A stretch of 64,000 bases of DNA from assembly GCF_001581005.1 (NCBI RefSeq), contig NZ_LHZV01000058.1, positions 21,912 to 85,911 of the forward strand. Reading direction: 5' to 3'. This document shows, in pieces, positions 42,208 through 51,259 of the stretch. Positions within the stretch are counted from its first letter, which is position 1. Each line of letters begins with the position of its first letter. The notes below the pieces were generated by a model. The model was not told the origin of the DNA. It saw nothing but the letters and a program-made list of their open reading frames with translations, and made no database searches. Position numbers and translations under genes: made by a program. This DNA is from Acetobacter orleanensis. Its GTDB lineage: Bacteria > Pseudomonadota > Alphaproteobacteria > Acetobacterales > Acetobacteraceae.

Positions 42208-43548
42208 TTAGGCCCCGGCAAGGCTCAGGGCATCTACCCTTAATGTGGGGGCGTCACTGCCAAAACGGAACTGCAAATCGTCCGCTAATGTCATAGAGAC
42301 GAAAATTTCCAGTAGATTTCCGGCTAGCGTGAACTCTTCCGCCGCTTCTGCAATCTCGCCATTGCGGATCATAAAGCCGGACGCGCCCCGGCTGTAATCC
42401 CCCGTCAGGCCGTTGATGGATGAGCCCATCATCTCCGTGATGAACACGCCTTCCTTAATATCAGCCATGAGGGCCGCTGGTGTCACGCTGCCCGGCTGGA
42501 AGGCCAGATTGGTGGGGGAAGGGGCTGGCTGGCTGGAGGCGCCACGTGCTGCCCGGCCATTGCTTGTCAGACCAAGCTGGCGGGCGCTGCGTGTGTCCAG
42601 AATCCAGCTTTGCAGAACGCCGTTTTCAACGAGTGCCAGCGGCGTGCCCTGCATAGCCTCTCCATCAAACGGACGGGAGCGCAGGCCGCGCTGGCGGGTC
42701 GGGTCATCCGTAATGGTAATGTCCCGTGCGAAAATCTGCTGGCCCAATTTGTCCTTCAGAAACGACGTGCCCCGCGCAATGGCGGAGCCGCTGATGGCCC
42801 CCACTAGATGCCCCAGAAAGCTGTTGGCCACACGGGGATGAAATACAACCGGATATTTGCCGGTGCGTGGACGGGTAGGGTTCAGGCGCGCGACGGCCTT
42901 GCGGCCTGCGCTCAGGCCCAGTGTGGCGGCATCGTCCAGATCATCCAGATGGACTGTGCCGTGGTAGTCATAATCGCGCTGCATACCGCCTTCCTTGCCT
43001 GCCAGAACACAGACAGAGGTGGAATGGCGTGTGCGGGCATAGGACCCGGCAAAGCCCTGCGAGGTGACAAGCATAACCTCAGTGCGACCAAAAGAGGCGC
43101 TGCTGCCCGCGCTGTTGGTGACACCCTCAACCGCCAGAGCGGCCTCTTCCCCCGTGCGGGCGCGGGCAAGGAGGGCGTTGGCGTCCGGTTCCGCCGTATC
43201 GGTCAGATCCAGCGCATTGTGCGTGAGCGTGCCGGTCAGGCCATGCTGCGCGAGGCCCGCATATTTATCATCTGGCAGCATCCGGGCCATGGCCAGAGCC
43301 TGCTCGATCAGCCCGTCAAACCGGGCCGGGTCCAGCGTGGTGGTGGAGACAATGGCGGTTTTCTGGCCTGCAAACACGCGCAGGCCGAGGTCTGTGGTTT
43401 CAGAGCGTTCCAGCTCTTCTGTCACACCGTTACGAACCCCCGCGCCCAGTGCGGTGCTGGAGACAAAAACCGCATCTGCGGCATCCGCTCCGGCTGCGCG
43501 CGCGCGGCGGACAAGATCAGAGATCTTTTCGAGGGTTTGTTCACTCAT
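42208..43548 (-). CDS. pmbA: TldD/PmbA-family metalloprotease subunit
   Basis: 446 residues of the TldD/PmbA (U62) family; in E. coli TldD-TldE(PmbA) is a zinc protease that degrades peptides such as microcin precursors. Segments seen: 'GADAADAVFVSSTALGAGVRNGVTEELERSETTDLGLRVFAGQKTAIVSTTTLDPARFDGLIEQALAMARMLPDDKYAGL', 'KYPVVFHPRVANSFLGHLVGAISGSAIARGTSFLKDKLGQQIF' and the C-terminal 'MMGSSINGLTGDYSRGASGFMIRNGEIAEAAEEFTLAGNLLEIF'. The start overlaps the M16 gene stop by 4 bases. A tldD partner is not in the window. Confidence 0.93.
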   Translation of the reverse strand: MSEQTLEKISDLVRRARAAGADAADAVFVSSTALGAGVRNGVTEELERSETTDLGLRVFAGQKTAIVSTTTLDPARFDGLIEQALAMARMLPDDKYAGLAQHGLTGTLTHNALDLTDTAEPDANALLARARTGEEAALAVEGVTNSAGSSASFGRTEVMLVTSQGFAGSYARTRHSTSVCVLAGKEGGMQRDYDYHGTVHLDDLDDAATLGLSAGRKAVARLNPTRPRTGKYPVVFHPRVANSFLGHLVGAISGSAIARGTSFLKDKLGQQIFARDITITDDPTRQRGLRSRPFDGEAMQGTPLALVENGVLQSWILDTRSARQLGLTSNGRAARGASSQPAPSPTNLAFQPGSVTPAALMADIKEGVFITEMMGSSINGLTGDYSRGASGFMIRNGEIAEAAEEFTLAGNLLEIFVSMTLADDLQFRFGSDAPTLRVDALSLAGA

Positions 43549-44810
43549 GCCGCGAGGTTCTCCGTAATCGTGTCCAGAGGCAGGACGTGTTTGACTGGCC
43601 CCAGTGCCGCCAGCGTTGGCTTCTGGGTGAAAATGCGGGCCGCAACACGGCGGATATCATCCGTCGTGACGGCTTCAACACGCGCCACGGTTTCCGCAAC
43701 CGGAATCAGACGGCCAAAAAGCTGGAGTTGGCGGGCAATTTGCTCACACCGGCTGCCGGTGCTTTCCAGAGACATCAGCAGGGAAGCCTTGAGCTGTGCG
43801 CGGGCGCGGGCCAGCTCTTCCTCTCCCACGTTTTTCTGAACTTTTTTGAGTTCTTCCAGCGTGACAGGCACCAGTTCCGCACATTCTTTTTCACCCGTGC
43901 CCGCATAAATGCCGAACACGCCGCCATCAAGGAACGGGGCGTTAAAGGAATAGACGGAATAAACCAGACCACGCTTTTCCCGGATTTCCTGAAACAGGCG
44001 AGAGGACATGCCGCCGCCGAGCAGCAGGGAGAGCATGAGAGCCGCATAATAATCCGGGTCATTATACCCCACGGAGGGGAAGCCCAGAACCACATGCGCC
44101 TGATCCAGATCCTTCTCCTGCCGGAACTCACCACCGCCATACAGGGACGGTGTGCTGGGGATCAGCGCTGTTGTGCCGAGGTCCGCAAAATGGCGTTCTA
44201 CCTGCCGCACAACGTCCGCGTGATGCAGGTTGCCCGCGGCTGCCACGACCATGTTGCCGGTGGTGTAATGCGCGCTCATGTAGCGCATCAGCGTGTCACG
44301 GCTCATGGTGCGGATCAGGTCTTCCGTGCCCAGTGTGGGGCGGCCCATGGGTTGGTTGGGGTAGGCGGTGGCCTGAAAATGGTCGAACACCACGTCATCC
44401 GGCGTATCGTTAGCCTGCCCGATTTCCTGAAGGATCACGCCACGTTCACGCTCGATTTCCGTGGGGTCAAACGTGGAGTGGGTCAGAATATCGCCAATGA
44501 TATCAATGCCGAGATCCAGATTTTCCTTCAGCAGCTTGACGTAATAGGCGGTCTGTTCCCGTGCGGTATAGGCATTGATATGCCCGCCCACATTTTCAAT
44601 TTCCTCGGCAATCTGGAGGGCGGAGCGGCGCTCCGTGCCTTTGAACGCCATATGTTCGAGGAAGTGGGACACACCGTTTTCTTCAGCCGTTTCATCCCGT
44701 GTGCCGGTGGCGACATAGGCGCCGAAGGAAACGGTTTCAACGCGCTCCATACGTTCTGTCACAACAATCAGGCCCGAAGGCAGGCGGGTCATCTGGATTG
44801 GATCAGTCAT
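43545..44810 (-). CDS. M16-family zinc peptidase
   Basis: 421 residues. The active-site HxxEH is 'GVSHFLEHMAFKGTERRSALQIAEEIENVGGHINAYTAREQTAYYVKLL', as in mitochondrial processing peptidase beta and bacterial homologues. The distal 'TYPN.. PMGRPTLGTEDLIRTMSRDTLMRYMSAHYTTGNMVVAAAGN' region also fits (here AYPNQPMGRPTLGTEDLI). Its stop overlaps the start of the downstream pmbA-like gene, so two protein-turnover enzymes are coupled. A terminator separates it from thrC upstream. Confidence 0.94.
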   Translation of the reverse strand: MTDPIQMTRLPSGLIVVTERMERVETVSFGAYVATGTRDETAEENGVSHFLEHMAFKGTERRSALQIAEEIENVGGHINAYTAREQTAYYVKLLKENLDLGIDIIGDILTHSTFDPTEIERERGVILQEIGQANDTPDDVVFDHFQATAYPNQPMGRPTLGTEDLIRTMSRDTLMRYMSAHYTTGNMVVAAAGNLHHADVVRQVERHFADLGTTALIPSTPSLYGGGEFRQEKDLDQAHVVLGFPSVGYNDPDYYAALMLSLLLGGGMSSRLFQEIREKRGLVYSVYSFNAPFLDGGVFGIYAGTGEKECAELVPVTLEELKKVQKNVGEEELARARAQLKASLLMSLESTGSRCEQIARQLQLFGRLIPVAETVARVEAVTTDDIRRVAARIFTQKPTLAALGPVKHVLPLDTITENLAA

Positions 44811-44820
44811 TCTTATCCTG

Positions 44821-44845
44821 AAAAGAAAGGCCGCAAGCGCGGCCT
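44821..44845 (-). terminator. Terminator between thrC and the M16 gene (minus strand)
   Basis: AGGCCGC pairs with GCGGCCT around an AAGC loop; on the minus strand it is followed by TTCTTTTC. It ends thrC just before the M16 gene. Confidence 0.75.
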
Positions 44846-44885
44846 GAAGAGAAGGGCCAGAAGAGTAAGGAAGATTAAAAGAGGT

Positions 44886-46283
44886 TCAGGCGTTAGCGAG
44901 TACAGCCGCGCGCACGGCGTCCTTTACGGCTTCTGCCGTGGCGGGAACGGTGCGATAGCGCTCTTCACGCGAATACAGGTCTGCCAGATGCACGGGCAGG
45001 GCTGGGCGGATGCCGGTTGCAGCCACCATAGCGTCCGGGAATTTTGCCGGATGCGCCGTTGCCATGGCGACCATCGGCACACCGGCTTCCCGGAAGCGGC
45101 GGCCCGCGGCAATACCAATGGCGCTGTGCGGGTCCGCCAGATAGTTGGAGCGGTCATGCAGATGTTTGATTTCTGCTTCCGTCGCCGCATCATCCAGCGC
45201 CAGACCGGAGAACAGAGTGCGGGCGGTCTCCCACGCTTCTGCTGGAACATCCATGTGTCCGGTAGTGCGGAAGTTCGTCATGATGCGCGCGCAGGCTTCG
45301 GCGTCACGCCCCAGCAGTTCAAACAGCAGGCGCTCGAAGTTGGAGGAGACCTGAATATCCATGGAAGGGGAGAGGCTGGGCATGACGGACTTCATCGTCA
45401 TGTCATTCGCATTCAGGAAGCGGGTCAGAATGTCATTGCGGTTGGAGCCGACGCACAGATGGCGGATCGGCAGGCCCATTTTCCGCGCCGCCCATGCGGC
45501 AAGGATATTGCCGAAATTGCCGGTGGGCACCGCAAAAGAGACTTCCTGTTCCGGTGCGCCAAAGTTGAGGGCCGCATAGACATAATAAGGGATTTGCGCG
45601 GCAATTCTGGCCCAGTTGATGGAATTGACGGCGGAGAGGTGCATATCCTTACGGAAGGGCATATCCGCAAACAGGGCTTTTACTAAGTCCTGACAGTCAT
45701 CAAACGTGCCTTCAATGGCCAGATTGGTCACGTTGGGGTCCAGCACCGTGGTCATCTGGCGGCGCTGCACTTCGGACGTGCGGTCCTTGGGGTGCAGGAT
45801 CACGACAGAGATGCGGTCACGCCCACGGCAGGCTTCAATAGCGGCGGACCCGGTATCACCCGAGGTTGCGCCCACAATGGTCACATGCTCATTGCGCTCG
45901 GTCAGCACATGCTCAAACAACTGGCCAAGCAACTGCATGGCCATATCTTTGAAGGCCAGTGTTGGGCCGTGGAACAATTCCTGCACAAACAGGCCATTTT
46001 CCACCTGTGTCAGCGGCACAATGGCTGGATGGTCAAACCCGGCATAGGCTTTCTCGCACAGGGCGCGCAGGGTGCCGGGGTCAATATCTTCCCCCACAAA
46101 CGGCCGCATGATCCGCGCCGCGAGTTCCGGATACGGCAACCCCCGCATGGCTTGCCACTCGGAGAGTGAAAAGCTGGGCCATGTTTCCGGCAGATACAGG
46201 CCGCCATCTTCGGCAAGGCCAGTCAGCAGGACATCAGAGAACGAGAGAGCGGGAGCCTTCCCCCGGGTCGAGATATAGCGCAT
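44886..46283 (-). CDS. thrC: Threonine synthase
   Basis: 465-residue PLP enzyme making threonine from O-phosphohomoserine. 'MRYISTRGKAPALSFSDVLLTGLAEDGGLYLPETWP' is the start; the PLP lysine is in 'HGPTLAFKDMAMQLLGQLFEHVL', followed by 'NEHVTIVGATSGDTGSAAIEACRGRDRISVVILHPKDRTSEVQRRQMTT' and 'VPTGNFGNILAAWAARKMGLPIRHLCVGSNRNDILTRFL'. Full length for the long, microbial/fungal type of threonine synthase. Ends at the terminator at 44821. Confidence 0.97.
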   Translation of the reverse strand: MRYISTRGKAPALSFSDVLLTGLAEDGGLYLPETWPSFSLSEWQAMRGLPYPELAARIMRPFVGEDIDPGTLRALCEKAYAGFDHPAIVPLTQVENGLFVQELFHGPTLAFKDMAMQLLGQLFEHVLTERNEHVTIVGATSGDTGSAAIEACRGRDRISVVILHPKDRTSEVQRRQMTTVLDPNVTNLAIEGTFDDCQDLVKALFADMPFRKDMHLSAVNSINWARIAAQIPYYVYAALNFGAPEQEVSFAVPTGNFGNILAAWAARKMGLPIRHLCVGSNRNDILTRFLNANDMTMKSVMPSLSPSMDIQVSSNFERLLFELLGRDAEACARIMTNFRTTGHMDVPAEAWETARTLFSGLALDDAATEAEIKHLHDRSNYLADPHSAIGIAAGRRFREAGVPMVAMATAHPAKFPDAMVAATGIRPALPVHLADLYSREERYRTVPATAEAVKDAVRAAVLANA

Positions 46284-46341
46284 GGCCAGACTTATACCCT
46301 GAATGGGGAGCGGCGCGAAGTGGCCTTCTGCATCCGTCTGC

Positions 46342-47538
46342 TCAGGTTGGGGGCGGGGTGGTGGGCAGCGTGAGCTGATAAACCGTAATAGGCCATTTCA
46401 CTGTGGCCTTGCCGTTCTGAAAGGCGGCGCTGTGGTCAAGCTGCATGGTGGGCACAAACAGGTGGCCGTGTGTATCCAGCCCCGGTGTGCCGGGGTAGGT
46501 CAGGCGCGGGTCCGTAATCAGTCTGCGCGGAATGCGGCCCGTGCTGTAGCTGAGGATGCTGCCCGTGCTGACATCCGACCAGTAAAGCGTGCCATCCGGG
46601 CCAATGGTCATGCCGCCGAGGGATGGTGTTTTGTACCACTGCGTGACGATTTCTTCCATCGCGGCGGGTGTAATGTCCGGGTCAGAAAACGTGCTGGTAT
46701 CCACGCGGGCGAGGTAATTACCCGGCGCTTGCAGGACAATCCACCGGCCATCCGGGCTGATGGCAATCATGCTGGAGTCAATAGCCGCGGGGTGGCCATC
46801 GCCCCAGTTGAGCGTGCCACCGGGAATCTGGATGGGGCGCGTGGCGGTGAGAGACGGATGATGGTCCAGAAACCGGCGGCTGGACGCGGAGGGAATATCC
46901 ACCACAATAACCCCAGCCACCCCGGAATCCGCCAGATAGGCGGTGTTCCCATGCACCGCGACACCGGAGAGAATGCTCTCCGGATGGAGCACTGTTTTCT
47001 CTATGGTCACGGTGCCCAGCACCACATTTTTCTGTGTATCAATATGGATCAGCTTAGGCTGTGCGACAGCCGGAGCTTTGCGGTTTGGCACGCCACTGTC
47101 CAGCACCCATACCGTGCCATCGGGCAGCAGTGTCAGCCCTGCGGCGGCAACAATGCGGTGAGCCACGTCTCCCTCCGCTGCGTTCCACGCGGCATCCGGG
47201 TAAGGCGCAAAGCTGCCATCTATAGCGCGGATGGAGAGCTGCGGGCCGGGGTTGCCAATCCATGCGGGGGCTTCAAACAGCATCCGCCCATCGGGGAGAG
47301 GCACCACGGCATCCCAAATCTGTTTGTCAGACTGCGTAAAGGGCGTAAGCGCCGAGGCTGAAAGCTCAGGCACTTTCGGCATATGCACCGCCCATGCTGC
47401 CGGAGCAGGCAGAATGGCAGCAAAGCTTGCCGCCAGAGTTGTCAGAGCGAGGGCGCGGCGAACGCCTAAAAAAGGCCGGGTGGGGCGGGTCATCATGAAA
47501 TATCTGGCAGTCTTGCTGGAAGTGTGCGGCGGAAACAT
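46342..47538 (-). CDS. Secreted Yellow/major royal jelly protein-family protein
   Basis: 398 residues. A signal peptide 'ALALTTLAASFAAILPAPAAWA' predicts export. The rest is a six-bladed propeller-like protein of the MRJP/Yellow family: 'LTPFTQSDKQIWDAVVPLPDGRMLFEAPAWIGNPGPQLSIRAIDGSFAPYPDAAWNA', 'VWVLDSGVP', 'AYLADSGVAGVIVVDIPS', 'GGMTIGPDGTLYWSDVSTGSILSYS' and 'TPGLDTHGHLFVPTMQLDHSAAF'. The bacterial role is unknown; a lactonase or sugar-binding role is guesswork. The ATG at 47538 has GGGAG upstream; 47496 begins a tidier signal peptide. Confidence 0.82.
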   Translation of the reverse strand: MFPPHTSSKTARYFMMTRPTRPFLGVRRALALTTLAASFAAILPAPAAWAVHMPKVPELSASALTPFTQSDKQIWDAVVPLPDGRMLFEAPAWIGNPGPQLSIRAIDGSFAPYPDAAWNAAEGDVAHRIVAAAGLTLLPDGTVWVLDSGVPNRKAPAVAQPKLIHIDTQKNVVLGTVTIEKTVLHPESILSGVAVHGNTAYLADSGVAGVIVVDIPSASSRRFLDHHPSLTATRPIQIPGGTLNWGDGHPAAIDSSMIAISPDGRWIVLQAPGNYLARVDTSTFSDPDITPAAMEEIVTQWYKTPSLGGMTIGPDGTLYWSDVSTGSILSYSTGRIPRRLITDPRLTYPGTPGLDTHGHLFVPTMQLDHSAAFQNGKATVKWPITVYQLTLPTTPPPT

Positions 47539-47632
47539 AGGGTAGTCTCTCCCGTTTTGACCGTGCCCGACAACCGCGTTCTTCGCATGGCCCGTCAGAA
47601 CCGGGCGAAGAGGCGGCGTCTTTGCTGCGGCA

Positions 47633-49138
47633 TCAGGCGTCTGGCGCGCGGTCCAGATAGCGGTGGCGAATGTGGGCCTGCCATGCTTCCGCGCCTAAGG
47701 GGGCACCCGTGGCGTCCTGAATGATGTCCGGCATGGAGGCGCTGCTTGCCCGGTTATGAATATTGGTGCGCAGCCAGCGCAGAAGAGGGGCAAAATCACC
47801 CTGCGTGAGTGCGGGGGCAATCTGGCTGTCCTGCTGGAAGGCCGCGGCGCGAAGCTGGGCCGCCGCGAACGCACCCATGGCATAGCAGGGGAAATAGCCA
47901 AACAGCCCTTCCGGCCAGTGAATATCCTGCAAGCAGCCGCGCCGGTCATCTGGTACAGTCAGGCCGAGCAGGGTGTGAAGGCGGTCACTAAACGCGCCGG
48001 GCAGGTCTTTCAGGGCGAGATCACCATTGATCATCGCGGTTTCCAGTTCGTAGCGCACGAGAATATGGGCGGGATACGTGACCTCATCCGCATCCACGCG
48101 GATAAAGCCGGGTTCCACATGCGTAATCAGACGATGCAGGTTGTCCGCCTGCCAGCCCGGCGTGCCCTCCGCGATGTTGAACTCCGCCCGCAGCAGGGGG
48201 GTAACCCACTCCACAAAGGCGCGGGAGCGGCAGACCTGCATTTCCATAGTCAGAGACTGGCTTTCGTGCAGCGTCATCCCGCCAGCCTGCCCGACGGGTT
48301 GGGAAAGCCATTCGGCAGGCAACCCCATGTCATACAGCGCGTGGCCGGTTTCATGCAGAACGCCCATCATGGCGGGGAGGAAATCGGCTTCCTCATAGCG
48401 TGTGGTCAGCCGCACATCATGCGTAGCCCCACCACAGAAGGGGTGAAGGCTGACATCCAGTCGCCCGCGCGTCATATCAAATCCAAGCTGCTGCATCAGC
48501 TTGCGGCCCAGTGCTTCCTGCTGTGGCACGGCGAACGGGCCTTGCAGAGGCGTGGGGGCGGGCAGGCTGTTCTGCTTTTCCAGCACGGCGGCAATCAGGC
48601 CGGGCAGGTCCGCGCTCAGGCGGCTGAAAATCGGGTCGATATCCGTCTGGCGTGTGCCGGGGTCAAACGAATCCAGTAGTGCATCATAGGGCGACAGGCC
48701 CAGAGCGTTCCCCTTAGCTTTGGCAATCTGCTGCGTGAGGTTCAGCACCTCCTGCTGGTAGGGTAGAAAGGTTTTGAAATCACTGTTCTGGCGGGCTTCG
48801 CGCCAGACCATTTCGCTACGGGCTGTTGCTTGCGCGTTGGCTTCCACCAAATCCCCCGGCAGGGCGGTAGCGTGGGTGTGCAGGCGGCGCATTTCCGTAA
48901 GGTTGGCGCGGCGCCAGAGATCATCCCCGGCGTCAGCCGTAGCCAGCAGGTCCGCCATTTCAGGAGCCGTCAGGATTTCATGCCGCAGCCCTTCCAGCAT
49001 GGCCAGATTTTCCGCCCGACGCTCCGCCGCGCCGTGGGGCATGATCACTTCCTTGTCCCAGCACAGAATGCCAATGGCATCATTCAGGGACGACAGGCGG
49101 GCAAAGTGGCGCTCAAGGCTCTGATAGGCTTTATTCAT
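47633..49138 (-). CDS. M32-family metallocarboxypeptidase
   Basis: 501 residues of the M32 carboxypeptidase Taq family, which removes C-terminal residues. 'MNKAYQSLERHFARLSSLNDAIGILCWDKEVIMPHGAAERRAENLAMLEGLRHE' is the diagnostic start. The zinc site is 'MMGVLHETGHALYDMGLP' (HETGH), with Glu in 'GGMTLHESQSLTMEMQV' downstream. Also 'DADEVTYPAHILVRYELETAMINGDL' and 'YFPCYAMGAFAAAQL'. The frame remains open upstream to 49459, opposite the divergent gene, but those residues are not homologous. The start lacks a clear ribosome site. Confidence 0.94.
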   Translation of the reverse strand: MNKAYQSLERHFARLSSLNDAIGILCWDKEVIMPHGAAERRAENLAMLEGLRHEILTAPEMADLLATADAGDDLWRRANLTEMRRLHTHATALPGDLVEANAQATARSEMVWREARQNSDFKTFLPYQQEVLNLTQQIAKAKGNALGLSPYDALLDSFDPGTRQTDIDPIFSRLSADLPGLIAAVLEKQNSLPAPTPLQGPFAVPQQEALGRKLMQQLGFDMTRGRLDVSLHPFCGGATHDVRLTTRYEEADFLPAMMGVLHETGHALYDMGLPAEWLSQPVGQAGGMTLHESQSLTMEMQVCRSRAFVEWVTPLLRAEFNIAEGTPGWQADNLHRLITHVEPGFIRVDADEVTYPAHILVRYELETAMINGDLALKDLPGAFSDRLHTLLGLTVPDDRRGCLQDIHWPEGLFGYFPCYAMGAFAAAQLRAAAFQQDSQIAPALTQGDFAPLLRWLRTNIHNRASSASMPDIIQDATGAPLGAEAWQAHIRHRYLDRAPDA

Positions 49139-49248
49139 GGGGCGGGATCTGGTCCTGTAGAGTGGCAACGCTTGCCCGCAGGGTAGAGCATCCCCGTGCG
49201 GGACGGAACTCCCTGACGCCGGTACCAAGACAGAATGAAGGAATGCAC

Positions 49249-51213
49249 ATGCCCCACACAAACGGGATGGCCGCACAGGAGCCATCGGTTGAGCAGGCGC
49301 TGGCACTTCTCTCTGTAGGGGATGCGGAGCGGGCTGCCTCTCTCTTGCGTAACCTTCTCCGCGAGGACGCATCAGATGCCGAGGCGTGGCACGCCATGGC
49401 CTGCGTGGCGCGTGCTGGGGGAGATGCTCAGTCCGCCGTGGCGCTGGCCGGGCGGGCAATTGGCCTGCGTCCGGAGGGGCATTTTCATATCACGCTGGCC
49501 CATGCCCTGCTTGAACAGGGCCATGCGGAACCTGCGCGGGCGGCGGCCAACGTTGCGGTGATGACAACGCCGCGAGACCCTCGGGCGCATGAGGCCATGG
49601 CCGCTGTTCTGGAAGCACAGAACCGGATGCGGGATGCGGAGCAGGCCTTACGCACGGCCTTGAAATTGCGGCCTCTGGATTGTGAAAAACATCTTAGTCT
49701 TGCAGCGTTTCTCGCCCGAACCGGGCAGGTGGCCGAAGCCGTGCGGTTGTCAGAAAAAGCCATACGCCTCGCCCCGGAGGCTGTCTTTGCACACAATCAG
49801 CATGCCGTGCTGCTGGAACGGGCAGGCCGGATGCGGGAGGCTGAGCCATTTTTTGCAACAGTGGCCAAAGCCTTTCCGCAGGATGCAGCAGCCCTCGCCA
49901 ATTACGGCGCGGCGTTGTTTGCCACCGGCGCGTTTGAAAAAGCACGGGATGTGTTGCAGCAATCCGCGCACCGAGTGCCTGATGCGCCGGAGACGCGTAC
50001 CAATCTGGGTCTGGTGCAGATGGCTCTCGGCGCGTTGGATGAGGCCGAGCAGGAACTGGGCGCAGCCCTCGCCCTCCGCCAGCAGGATGCCCGGCTGGCG
50101 GTGAATTACGGCACGGTGCTGGCGGACCTTGGCCGCAGGCGAGAGGCAGAAGCACTTTTCAGGCAGGTGGAAAACTGGCCGACTTCTGAGCAGGACCGCG
50201 CACGGGCACGTTTTAATCTCAGCACCGTGTTGCTGGCGCAGGGCCGGCTTGAGGAAGGCTGGCAGGCGTTTGAAGCCCGGCAGACTTTGCTGCCTTCGGG
50301 GGTGTTTTTGGGGCATACGGAAGGCCTACCGCAATGGGATGGCATTGATACCGGCGGCCATCCTGTTGCGCTGTATGCGGAGCAGGGGCTGGGCGATACG
50401 CTCCAGTTTATCCGGTATGTAGAACCCGCGCTGGAGCGCGCACCACTTCTTCTGGCTGTGCCAGACGCTTTGCGCGCTCTGGTGGCGCGGATGGAGCCTG
50501 TGCGCACTGGCCGCGTAACACTCCTGCAAAAAGGCCAGACAGCACAGGCGGTCGGGGCTGTGGCGTGTTGTTCCCTGCTCAGTCTGCCCGCTCGTTTGGG
50601 GCTGAATGCTCCCTATCCATGGCGGCAACTGGTCAGTTTGCCGGATGCTGAAGGCGACCATCTGGCAAAAGGGCATTATGAGGCTAGCGCGCATAAAAGC
50701 TTTGGCGGCGAGAAAAAGCCTCAGCCACGGGCAAAGCCGCTCCGGGTTGGTCTGTGCTGGGCGGGTAACCCCGGTTATCGGTTTGACCGCCGTCGTTCCA
50801 TGAACCCTGCCTGCCTTGCTCCGTTGGCTGAGGTGCCGGGCGTGGCGTTTCAGTCTCTTCAGCGGGGGCAGGCGGAAGCGGACCTGCCTTTCCCTGCGGT
50901 GGTATTGCCAGAGGGGGATATGCTCAGCACGGCTCGGTTGATTGCCGGGCTGGATGTGGTGGTTACAGTCGATACGGTTATCGCGCATCTGGCTGGGCTG
51001 TTGGGAAAGCCGGTCTGGCTGCTGAACCGCTTTGGGGGGGATTGGCGCTGGGCGGACGGGTCAATCGGGCAGGGGGCGGAGGGGCAGGAGGAAAGTCTGT
51101 GGTACCCGAGTCTGCGGCTCTTTTCTCAGTCCACGTACGGAGAGGGAAATGGTCCGTGGGAGCAGCCGGTAAAGGCTGTGGCAGAGGCTTTGCGCAAACT
51201 TGTTAAGATGTAA
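49249..51213 (+). CDS. TPR protein with glycosyltransferase-like C-terminal domain
   Basis: 654 residues. The first part (about 20-370) is a chain of tetratricopeptide repeats, recognised by recurring 'A..L...G...EA....AL.L.P....' helices, for example 'AEAVRLSEKAIRLAPEAVFAHNQHAVLLERAGRMREAEPFFATVAKAFPQDAAALANYGAALFATGAFEKARDVLQ'. The C-terminal part 'PLRVGLCWAGNPGYRFDRRRSMNPACLAPLAEVPGVAFQSLQRG', 'MLSTARLIAGLDVVVTVDTVIAHLAGLLGKPVWLLNRFGGDWRW' is like the SPINDLY/heptosyltransferase fold that in homologues follows TPRs. ATG 49249 has AAGGA 6 bases upstream. The glycosylated substrate is unknown. Confidence 0.85.
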   Translation: MPHTNGMAAQEPSVEQALALLSVGDAERAASLLRNLLREDASDAEAWHAMACVARAGGDAQSAVALAGRAIGLRPEGHFHITLAHALLEQGHAEPARAAANVAVMTTPRDPRAHEAMAAVLEAQNRMRDAEQALRTALKLRPLDCEKHLSLAAFLARTGQVAEAVRLSEKAIRLAPEAVFAHNQHAVLLERAGRMREAEPFFATVAKAFPQDAAALANYGAALFATGAFEKARDVLQQSAHRVPDAPETRTNLGLVQMALGALDEAEQELGAALALRQQDARLAVNYGTVLADLGRRREAEALFRQVENWPTSEQDRARARFNLSTVLLAQGRLEEGWQAFEARQTLLPSGVFLGHTEGLPQWDGIDTGGHPVALYAEQGLGDTLQFIRYVEPALERAPLLLAVPDALRALVARMEPVRTGRVTLLQKGQTAQAVGAVACCSLLSLPARLGLNAPYPWRQLVSLPDAEGDHLAKGHYEASAHKSFGGEKKPQPRAKPLRVGLCWAGNPGYRFDRRRSMNPACLAPLAEVPGVAFQSLQRGQAEADLPFPAVVLPEGDMLSTARLIAGLDVVVTVDTVIAHLAGLLGKPVWLLNRFGGDWRWADGSIGQGAEGQEESLWYPSLRLFSQSTYGEGNGPWEQPVKAVAEALRKLVKM

Positions 51214-51259
51214 TTGCAATGCCTGTTGCCCCGGCGCATGACGCCCTTATGATAGACTG

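Noticed and set aside
43449..45686. Plus-strand open frame of 745 codons opposite the M16 and thrC genes
   Set aside because: Both minus-strand genes are full length with active-site motifs and a terminator between them; the plus-strand product has no motif and spans two unrelated genes.
47756..48679. Plus-strand open frame opposite the M32 carboxypeptidase
   Set aside because: Shadow frame; the M32 gene has the HETGH site and full-length family sequence.
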